From: Spirochaetia bacterium
GTDB taxonomy: Bacteria > Spirochaetota > Leptospiria > Leptospirales > Leptonemataceae
Assembly: GCA_029880625.1 (NCBI GenBank)
Contig: JAOUOA010000151.1
Location: forward strand, 1-6,783
DNA: 6,783 nucleotides
Direction: 5' to 3'
A model generated the notes under the pieces. That model was not told where the DNA came from. It searched no databases and saw only the letters and a program-made list of their open reading frames with translations. How positions within the stretch are numbered: position 1 is the first letter of the stretch; each line of letters begins with the position of its first letter. The position numbers and the translations under genes are program-made. Shown in pieces: positions 1-5,088 of the stretch.

Positions 1-1044
1 TCCAGAAAGGAAATGGATGTCTATTCTCATTCCAGCATTGATTCACATTTGACCATACAGGTCGATGCTGCGATCAATCCAGGGAATTCCGGGGGACCGG
101 CTCTTCAGGACGGGAAATTAATCGGCGTTGCTTTTCAGGTTCACAGAGGCGGAGAGAATCTGGGATATCTGATCCCAACGGTTGTTGTGAACCGGTTTTT
201 GGAGGATATTAAAGATCATCGCTATGACGGATATATTGAATTCGGGGCCATTACCATCCCTACTGTGAATCCTGTTCTTCAGTCAGCCCTGGGTTTCGGA
301 AAATTATTAAATCCTCCCGATACAGGTGTCATTGTCATTGATACTCTATCCGGTTCTTCCACAGATCAACACTTAAAAAAAGGAGATGTGATTTCAGAAA
401 TCAACGGACATGTAATCTCTCAATTCGGCGATGTGGAGCTGAACGGTAACCAGGTCTCCTATTCAGAACTTGTGGATAATCTGAGTCCCGGCACCATGAT
501 CCGCACCCGGGTTTTTCGGGAAGGGAAATTTCTTGATGTTTCTTTCCCGGCTAAGGCCACAGACATTATTGATTTTCAAAGAAGAAATTATGATACTCCG
601 CCAAGGATGAGAATTGCAGCAGGTCTTGTCTTCCAACCGTTGGATTCTGATCTGATGCAGGCATATGGGAACGTATGGAAGTCCCTGGGGCGGACAGAAA
701 TCCAGTATCATTATGGTTACCACATTCTTCACAGGCTTCATGAAAAACGGAAAGGATATGTTCTGTTGACGCGGAAACTTACCGATCCTGTGAATCTTTA
801 TGCGGACCGGTACGTTCACAGGATTGTGGATGTACTGAACGGAAAGACCGTAAAAGATTTTCATCATTTTAACGAACTTCTGGATCAAGCCCTTGCTTCA
901 GAATACATTACCATCAGATTTATCAATGAATCAACACCCTTGATCCTGAAATCAGAAGATGTAAAGCGGTCAGGCCCCGGGATTATGAAAAAATATTCCA
1001 TACGCTATGACCGTTATCCTGCCGCCGGGGAGGGAAGGAAATGA
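1..1044 (+). CDS. Deg/HtrA-family serine protease with two PDZ domains, 5'-truncated
   Basis: This is the C-terminal 347 residues of a trypsin-fold (S1C, Deg/HtrA-type) protease. The reading frame is open from base 1, and the first codons (SRKE) fit the usual VSRxE strand before the active site, so the ATG at 13 is internal. The catalytic-serine motif DAAINPGNSGGP is intact, with Ser encoded at 88-90. The catalytic His and Asp and any signal peptide lie upstream of the window. After the protease domain comes the ENLGYLIP strand, then a first PDZ domain (about fragment residues 70-180, with LKKGDVISEINGHVI). A second PDZ-like domain follows (about 205-325, starting AGLVFQPL). This double-PDZ layout, including the GLVFxPL entry, resembles plant Deg9-type proteases. 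The family degrades or remodels misfolded proteins, usually in the periplasm. The stop overlaps the next start (ATGA), implying translational coupling to the paralogue downstream. Family assignment is secure; the substrate is unknown. Confidence 0.9.
   Translation, partial: SRKEMDVYSHSSIDSHLTIQVDAAINPGNSGGPALQDGKLIGVAFQVHRGGENLGYLIPTVVVNRFLEDIKDHRYDGYIEFGAITIPTVNPVLQSALGFGKLLNPPDTGVIVIDTLSGSSTDQHLKKGDVISEINGHVISQFGDVELNGNQVSYSELVDNLSPGTMIRTRVFREGKFLDVSFPAKATDIIDFQRRNYDTPPRMRIAAGLVFQPLDSDLMQAYGNVWKSLGRTEIQYHYGYHILHRLHEKRKGYVLLTRKLTDPVNLYADRYVHRIVDVLNGKTVKDFHHFNELLDQALASEYITIRFINESTPLILKSEDVKRSGPGIMKKYSIRYDRYPAAGEGRK
1027..1040 (+). promoter_or_regulatory. Ribosome binding site of the pseudoprotease gene
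   Basis: A purine-rich run ends directly at the ATG at 1041. Its GGAGG core (1029-1033) sits 7 bases before that start, an optimal Shine-Dalgarno spacing. It lies inside the last codons of the upstream protease gene, so ribosomes finishing that gene arrive at this site. It favours 1041 as the start, although AGGA at 1055-1058 could serve the second in-frame ATG at 1068. Confidence 0.6.
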
Positions 1045-1078
1045 AATCAATCTCAGGATTTATAAATATGAAATCAAT
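1041..1078 (+). repeat. Duplicated start-codon segment ATGAAATCAAT
   Basis: The 11-base string ATGAAATCAAT occurs at 1041-1051 and again at 1068-1078, exactly 27 bases (9 codons) apart and in the same frame. The protein therefore begins MKSISGFIN then MKSIL. Both copies carry an in-frame ATG with a plausible Shine-Dalgarno (GGAGG at 1029-1033; AGGA at 1055-1058), so two alternative N-termini are possible. Confidence 0.6.
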
Positions 1079-2531
1079 TCTGTTTGTTTTTGCTGTCTTC
1101 GTATTAGCGGTTCAGCTTTCCGCTCTGCCGGCGAAAGGAACGCTGTCCGACAGAGAACTGAAGCAGGGGATTGTCCTTGTAAGGATTTCATCCATCCATT
1201 ACAATGATCTGCTGCCCTGGAGGTCACAGGCGGGAAATTCTTATACTGTGACGGGTCTTGTTCTGAAAGGCAACCGTATCCTTGTTTTGTCCAGCGATAT
1301 TCAAAATGCAAGTCTTGTTGAAGTATGGAAATATTCATCCTACAGAAAAAACATTGCAAAAATCATTAAAAGAGACAATGAAGCGAACCTTGCTCTGCTC
1401 GAAGTAGAAAATCCTGACTTTTTTAATGATTTGCGGCCGATTGAATTCGGAAGAGACCCTCATGTGGGGCGTATTGTCAATGCCATGTCCATTGACGGAA
1501 ACTTTCGGGCTCACAACGAAGATGTCAAAATCACCGATGTTAATGCAGTATCGGATCTGGGAACGACAACGCTGCCCTATCTCTTCTTCAGGACTTCAGA
1601 ACCCTTCAACGGCGGCGGCGTCCTCCTCTGCGGAGACAGGCTTTGCGGCTTTATCGGGTTTACGAACAATGACAAACGAGCGCAGGCAATCCTTCCTTCT
1701 GTCGTCCAGGCATTCAGGAGCGAATCTTCGTCTCCGTTCGTATCGCAGGGCTTTGACCTTGAAAACATGGAAGATCCTGTGCTCAAGGAATATTACGGGA
1801 TGCCTGCGAAGCTTTCCGGGGCCCTTGTTACCAGGGTGATCCCGGGCACGTCGGTGTTCGGAGTCCTTGAAAAAAATGATATTATACTCAGTATCGCCGG
1901 AAGGAATCTTGACGATAGAGGCTTTTACAACGACCCCAAGTTCGGACTCCAGAAAGGCCAGCTTCTTTTTGTCAGGGACGGAGACAGGGTCAGAAAAGAA
2001 GGCGAAACTATCCCTATAAAAGTTCTTCGCAATAAAAATGTGACGAAACTGACCGTTTCTCTGAAATCCTATGACGGCAGCGCGGAAAGGATCCCTGCAA
2101 TTGTCGAAGGGCCTCCACCTTATTTAATTGAAAGCGGTTATGTTTTTGTGGAACTTTCGCTGCCTTATCTGCGGGACGGATACGGATCTTCCTGGCGAAG
2201 CAGGGCGGCTGAAATGGCTTACCTTTTTGATACGCAGAGGTTTTTAGAAAAGCCCGGCAAAGAAAGAATTATCGTTCTTGTGGGAGTTTACCCGGATGAT
2301 GTAAACCGCGGATATGAAAAAATCAGAAGCGTTCCTGTTAAATCCATTGACGGACAATCAATTACGGATCTTTCGCAAATTCATAGGATTTTATCAAACG
2401 GGAATGGGAATTTCCATATGATGGAGCTCAGCACCGGAATGCAGGTCTATATTACGTCAAGGAACAGGGATGAAACCAACAGGCGGATCCAGCAAAGGTA
2501 CAGTCTCCCTGAACTTTCCCGGATGAGATAA
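1041..2531 (+). CDS. Secreted Deg/HtrA-like pseudoprotease with two PDZ-like domains
   Basis: This 496-residue protein is homologous in layout to the gene upstream but lacks the catalytic triad. A signal peptide lies at about residues 10-31 (hydrophobic stretch ILFVFAVFVLAVQLSALPA, no lipobox Cys), so it is probably periplasmic. In the trypsin-like region (about 40-225) the His position (normally TNAHVV after GxxIL) reads VLSSDI, with Ser85 in place of His. The Asp of the usual D-L-A-L-L is Asn116 (EANLALLEV). The serine motif NPGNSGGP reads EPFNGGGV, with Gly191 in place of Ser. PDZ1 spans about 240-342 (GALVTRVIPGTSVFGVLEKND) and PDZ2 about 362-475 (SGYVFVELSLPYL, ending RRIQQRYSLPELS, as in Deg9-type proteins). 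The frame is intact and of full length, so it looks maintained rather than decayed. A scaffold, chaperone or regulator role for the active neighbour is inference. The start at 1041 is chosen on its Shine-Dalgarno; 1068 (487 residues) is possible and gives a more typical signal peptide. Confidence 0.9.
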   Translation: MKSISGFINMKSILFVFAVFVLAVQLSALPAKGTLSDRELKQGIVLVRISSIHYNDLLPWRSQAGNSYTVTGLVLKGNRILVLSSDIQNASLVEVWKYSSYRKNIAKIIKRDNEANLALLEVENPDFFNDLRPIEFGRDPHVGRIVNAMSIDGNFRAHNEDVKITDVNAVSDLGTTTLPYLFFRTSEPFNGGGVLLCGDRLCGFIGFTNNDKRAQAILPSVVQAFRSESSSPFVSQGFDLENMEDPVLKEYYGMPAKLSGALVTRVIPGTSVFGVLEKNDIILSIAGRNLDDRGFYNDPKFGLQKGQLLFVRDGDRVRKEGETIPIKVLRNKNVTKLTVSLKSYDGSAERIPAIVEGPPPYLIESGYVFVELSLPYLRDGYGSSWRSRAAEMAYLFDTQRFLEKPGKERIIVLVGVYPDDVNRGYEKIRSVPVKSIDGQSITDLSQIHRILSNGNGNFHMMELSTGMQVYITSRNRDETNRRIQQRYSLPELSRMR

Positions 2532-2540
2532 TAATGGGTT

Positions 2541-3353
2541 TTATTTGAGAATGTATTTCATCCCGATATTTGCTTTAAGATCCTGCTGCTGATAAATTGC
2601 ATTTTCAGGATTCATTCTGTATACTGGCAGTTCAAGCATGGCCTGGAAAATAACTGATTCTCTTGAAATCTGAAGACCCGGAACAAAAAATACGGTTCCG
2701 TAGTCTGTTCCCAGGATTTCCACCAGGTCTTTTCTTTCTGTTGTGCTGTAAATTGAACTTATTCCGAAAAGCAGATTCACAGGAGCATGGCCCTGAAAGT
2801 GATTTTTTCCAAAACTGTAACCCATGGTGATGGAACCAAACAGTTTATCGCCATATCTGGAATTTCCTATGGAGTCATGTGATTTAATCTGGTAAAGATC
2901 AATGCTGAAAATGGAGTCATAACTGACTCTGTAGATTTTTATGGTTCTTTGTCTGTGCAGGTGGCTATCTGGCAGTCTGAGAGAACCTGCAGGCAGGATT
3001 CCAGAGATGTCATTTTGAATTGCTTCCGGTTTAATGAAGCTGTTTTTCCCCTGTTCCATGTAAGATGAAAGGATAGGTGTTTTTTGAGAACCCAGGTAAA
3101 GCCTTCCTATGATGGCTTCCAGGGGAATGATATGAATAAATCCAAAATTTTCAAGAGGCCGGAATCTTTTAATATAGGATAATGATTCATAACTTCTTGC
3201 CGGAGCAGCATTTTTTGGGGTGATTTCCAGATTGTTCTGTTCAGATAGAATAAAACTGGAAGACAGAAAAATAAGGAATACAGGGATGAAAAAGCTGTAA
3301 AGCCTGTTCCGTCCGATGGGAATGATATTTATTTGATTCAAGCGAGTTTTCAT
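2541..3353 (-). CDS. Exported protein of unknown function, probable outer-membrane beta-barrel
   Basis: I do not recognise this 270-residue protein as a named family. The N-terminus has basic residues (K2, R4, R15, R17), then a hydrophobic run at about 19-37 (YSFFIPVFLIFLSSSFILS), fitting a Sec signal peptide with a long n-region and cleavage near residue 37. No lipobox Cys is present. From about 165 to the end there are alternating-polarity strands separated by short turns (for example SITMGYSFGKN, NLLFGISSIY, TVFFVPGLQIS, FQAMLELPVYR). The last strand, NIGMKYIL, has an aromatic residue near the C-terminus. This is the look of small outer-membrane barrels, where a closing strand follows an ELPVY-type strand, but the terminal residue is Lys rather than Phe. 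The middle (40-160) is less ordered and may be a periplasmic or plug part. It converges on the pseudoprotease gene with a 9-base gap and is transcribed away from the antiporter operon. Only a weak purine stretch (AGAAG) precedes the ATG. Confidence 0.75.
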   Translation of the reverse strand: MKTRLNQINIIPIGRNRLYSFFIPVFLIFLSSSFILSEQNNLEITPKNAAPARSYESLSYIKRFRPLENFGFIHIIPLEAIIGRLYLGSQKTPILSSYMEQGKNSFIKPEAIQNDISGILPAGSLRLPDSHLHRQRTIKIYRVSYDSIFSIDLYQIKSHDSIGNSRYGDKLFGSITMGYSFGKNHFQGHAPVNLLFGISSIYSTTERKDLVEILGTDYGTVFFVPGLQISRESVIFQAMLELPVYRMNPENAIYQQQDLKANIGMKYILK

Positions 3354-3372
3354 TTAAATGCTTCTAAAATAC

Positions 3373-3401
3373 AATAAAGCAAATCCAGTTGGTTTTCTCA
3401 A
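3373..3401 (-). promoter_or_regulatory. Possible promoter of the outer-membrane-protein gene
   Basis: Reading the minus strand, TTGAGA (3401-3396, 5 of 6 to the -35 consensus) is followed after 17 bases by TTTATT (3378-3373, 4 of 6 to the -10 consensus). Transcription would begin near 3366, giving a leader of only about a dozen bases before the ATG at 3353. The AT-rich background makes such matches easy to find by chance. Confidence 0.3.
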
Positions 3402-3436
3402 GTCATTTCCTTCAATTTTGTTGAAAAATCATAATT

Positions 3437-3466
3437 TTGACATCTATAGTTATAAACGTCTTTAAA
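3437..3466 (+). promoter_or_regulatory. Secondary promoter candidate toward the antiporter operon
   Basis: A perfect -35 hexamer TTGACA (3437-3442) is followed after 18 bases by TTTAAA (3461-3466, 4 of 6 to TATAAT). An overlapping alternative is TTGAAA (3421-3426), 18 bases, TATAGT (3445-3450). Either would give a leader of about 250 bases before the antiporter ATG. Ranked below the promoter at 3550-3578 because its -10 is weaker. Confidence 0.3.
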
Positions 3467-3481
3467 ATCAGGATTGTTGCA

Positions 3482-3497
3482 TATTTTTTAAAAAATA
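3482..3497. repeat. Perfect 16-base AT-only palindrome
   Basis: TATTTTTTAAAAAATA is a perfect palindrome formed of a T6 run followed by an A6 run. Such tracts bend DNA or act as UP-like elements upstream of promoters; it lies about 50 bases before the -35 of the better promoter candidate. It is too AT-only to be a convincing terminator, and it could be chance in this composition. Confidence 0.35.
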
Positions 3498-3529
3498 ATG
3501 TTTAGAATAAAAAAGCCTTTCTGGAATCG

Positions 3530-3627
3530 GAAATTTCAATGATCCCGTATTCAAAAAGAAAATTTCATTCAATATAATTTTCCCTCTGACTCCTTGTCGG
3601 AACAGAACTCAATAAAATTGAAATTTC
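3530..3627. repeat. Three GAAATTTC-type palindromes around the operon promoter
   Basis: The palindrome GAAATTTC occurs at 3530-3537 and 3620-3627, and a one-base-longer version GAAAATTTC at 3558-3566. The outer two extend to an 11-base inverted pair, GAAATTTCAAT (3530-3540) and ATTGAAATTTC (3617-3627). The middle copy lies in the spacer between the -35 and -10 of the best promoter candidate, with one copy upstream and one downstream. This is an operator-like arrangement, but no binding protein is identifiable here. Confidence 0.4.
3550..3578 (+). promoter_or_regulatory. Best promoter candidate for the antiporter-SGNH operon
   Basis: A perfect -10 hexamer TATAAT (3573-3578) is preceded at the optimal 17 bases by TTCAAA (3550-3555, 4 of 6 to TTGACA). 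Transcription would start near 3585, leaving a leader of roughly 130 bases before the ATG at 3718. The palindrome GAAAATTTC sits in the spacer. Confidence 0.5.
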
Positions 3628-3671
3628 TTCCTTTATCTGTATGGACATCAATATTTTCTTGATTAAATTAG

Positions 3672-3707
3672 AGTGATTGAAGTCATATCCAGACGGTCAC
3701 TTTTTTT
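3672..3707 (+). terminator. Terminator-like hairpin in the antiporter leader
   Basis: AGTGATTG (3672-3679) can pair with CGGTCACT (3694-3701), forming 8 base pairs, two of them G-U, around a 14-base loop. The T that closes the stem begins a run of seven T (3701-3707). The stem-plus-U-run resembles an intrinsic terminator and ends one base before the Shine-Dalgarno of the antiporter. No gene stops just upstream on this strand, so if real it would act as an attenuator of the operon rather than the end of a transcript. The stem is modest in strength. Confidence 0.35.
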
Positions 3708-3712
3708 GGGGG
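3708..3712 (+). promoter_or_regulatory. Ribosome binding site deciding the antiporter start
   Basis: GGGGG lies 5 bases before the ATG at 3718 and directly after the T7 run. It supports that ATG over the upstream in-frame GTG at 3673, which has no Shine-Dalgarno and lies inside the hairpin stem. Confidence 0.55.
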
Positions 3713-3717
3713 TTTTA

Positions 3718-5088
3718 ATGAAAAAAAAGGTTCTGTATTTTTTCTTATTTATACTGTCTATATTTATGGTTCCGGCAGGGCTCTTTGCTGAAGGGAGCGG
3801 CGCCAGTCCAAATATTTTTTCAGTAATTCCTTTTGCCATTATGCTTCTAAGTATTGCAGTTATGCCTGTTGTTGCAGAACACTGGTGGCATAAAAATAGA
3901 AATAAACTGATTGTATCACTGGTTCTGGGAATTCCTGTAGCTGTCTATATTATCTATATTGGCAGATTCCATGATCTGGAACATCAGCTCCTCCTGGATT
4001 ATATTCCTTTTATTACTCTTCTTGCCGCTCTTTTTTATGTAAGCGGCGGCATTGTTGTTAAAGGTGATATTCCTGCAACGCCGCTCAATAACACAATTTT
4101 TCTTGCAATTGGGGCCGGCCTCGCTTCTTTTATTGGAACGACAGGGGCTTCCATGCTTCTCATCAGGCCCCTTTTAAAATCCAATTCTGAAAGAAAACAT
4201 GTGGTTCATACCGTAGTTTTCTTTATTTTCCTGGTTTCCAATATCGGCGGTCTTTTAACACCGCTCGGCGATCCTCCTCTTTTTCTCGGATACTTAAAAG
4301 GAGTTCCCTTTACCTGGACATTCGGTCTTGCAAAAGAGTGGATTTTTATGATTGTGATTCTGCTCGGGATTTATTATATATGGGATACAAAAGCATATAA
4401 AAAAGAATCAGGCGCCGATATCGTAAAAGACGAAACATTTCTGGAACCGATACAGATTAAGGGCCAGGTGAATTTCATCTGGGTTACAGGCGTGATTCTG
4501 ATTGTTGCATTTGTAAATGAAAACTATGAACCTTTTAAAAGCCTGGTTGCCACGAATCAGTTTTTCAAGCTTCTTCAGGTCCCGTTCCTAATCCTGATGA
4601 TGATCCTTTCGTCTGTTACAACGCGAAAAGAGTTCAGAGAAGAAAATAAATTTACTTTTTATCCCATCACTGAAGTCGCCTACCTGTTTATAGGAATTTT
4701 TATTACGATGATTCCTGCGCTCATTCTTCTCAAAGAAAATGGAAGCGCTCTCGGAGTTTCGGAACCCTGGCAGTATTTTATTGGAACCGGGCTTTTTTCA
4801 AGTTTTCTGGATAATGCTCCGACCTATCTGGTTTTTCTTTCTCTTGCTCAGGGAAATGAGACTATTCAGTTCGTTCTTGACAATCTTTCGCTTGAACTTG
4901 CTGCGATTTCTCTCGGAGCGGTCTTTATGGGAGCCAATACGTACATTGGGAATGCGCCCAACTTTATGGTAAAATCCATTGCTGAGGAGAACCGGGTTGC
5001 AATGCCGAATTTCGGAAAATACATGCTGTACTCTTTTGGAATTCTAACGCCGCTTTACGCTCTTGTCGTTGTAATTTTTCTCCTTTGA
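3718..5088 (+). CDS. Na+/H+ antiporter-type membrane protein, citrate-transporter (ion transporter) superfamily
   Basis: This 456-residue polytopic inner-membrane protein begins with a signal-peptide-like segment (MKKK, hydrophobic 5-21, GLFA before EG at about 24). About eleven or twelve hydrophobic helices follow, with a charged cytoplasmic-type linker at about 223-250. It shows the two-fold pseudo-repeat of ion-transporter-superfamily carriers. The first half has FIGTTGASMLLIRP (139-151) and SNIGGLLTPLGDPP (174-187). The second half has FLDNAPTYLVF (363-373) and GANTYIGNAPNFMVKS (405-420). These Asn/Gly/Pro-rich hairpin motifs form the ion or substrate site in this superfamily. Proteins with this pattern are usually annotated as sodium:proton antiporters or putative citrate transporters (CitMHS_2-like); which applies here cannot be told. 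The start at 3718 is chosen for its GGGGG Shine-Dalgarno and typical MKKK signal start; an upstream GTG at 3673 would add 15 residues that do not look like a signal peptide. It is first in a two-gene operon, its TGA overlapping the next start. Confidence 0.88.
   Translation: MKKKVLYFFLFILSIFMVPAGLFAEGSGASPNIFSVIPFAIMLLSIAVMPVVAEHWWHKNRNKLIVSLVLGIPVAVYIIYIGRFHDLEHQLLLDYIPFITLLAALFYVSGGIVVKGDIPATPLNNTIFLAIGAGLASFIGTTGASMLLIRPLLKSNSERKHVVHTVVFFIFLVSNIGGLLTPLGDPPLFLGYLKGVPFTWTFGLAKEWIFMIVILLGIYYIWDTKAYKKESGADIVKDETFLEPIQIKGQVNFIWVTGVILIVAFVNENYEPFKSLVATNQFFKLLQVPFLILMMILSSVTTRKEFREENKFTFYPITEVAYLFIGIFITMIPALILLKENGSALGVSEPWQYFIGTGLFSSFLDNAPTYLVFLSLAQGNETIQFVLDNLSLELAAISLGAVFMGANTYIGNAPNFMVKSIAEENRVAMPNFGKYMLYSFGILTPLYALVVVIFLL

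Larger units (their letters stand above)
3354..3717. other. Divergent intergenic region, AT-rich, no protein gene
   Basis: This 364-base stretch lies between the divergent outer-membrane-protein and antiporter genes. It holds candidate promoters for both directions, a 16-base AT palindrome (TATTTTTTAAAAAATA, 3482-3497), three GAAATTTC-type palindromes (3530-3627) and a hairpin with a T-run (3672-3707). The only open frames are 11-14 codons long and lack ribosome binding sites. No tRNA or recognisable RNA family was seen. Confidence 0.7.

Noticed and set aside
13..15. ATG at 13 as the true start of the first gene
   Set aside because: The frame is open to base 1, and the protein here is already in the middle of a trypsin fold just before the catalytic serine, so the gene is truncated by the window edge.
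463..888. 141-codon open frame on the minus strand inside the first protease gene
   Set aside because: It lies wholly opposite a well-supported protease coding region, and its translation shows no domain or signal.
3498..3542. Tiny open frame (14 codons) in the intergenic region
   Set aside because: It is preceded by an A/T tract with no ribosome binding site and shows no recognisable peptide.
3641..3676. Short open frame MDINIFLIKLE as a possible leader peptide
   Set aside because: Its stop overlaps the base of the leader hairpin, which is suggestive, but it has no Shine-Dalgarno and no run of regulatory codons, so it is not called.
3673..3717. GTG at 3673 as the antiporter start
   Set aside because: No Shine-Dalgarno precedes it, it lies in the hairpin stem, and the added residues contain charges that do not fit the clear MKKK signal start at 3718.
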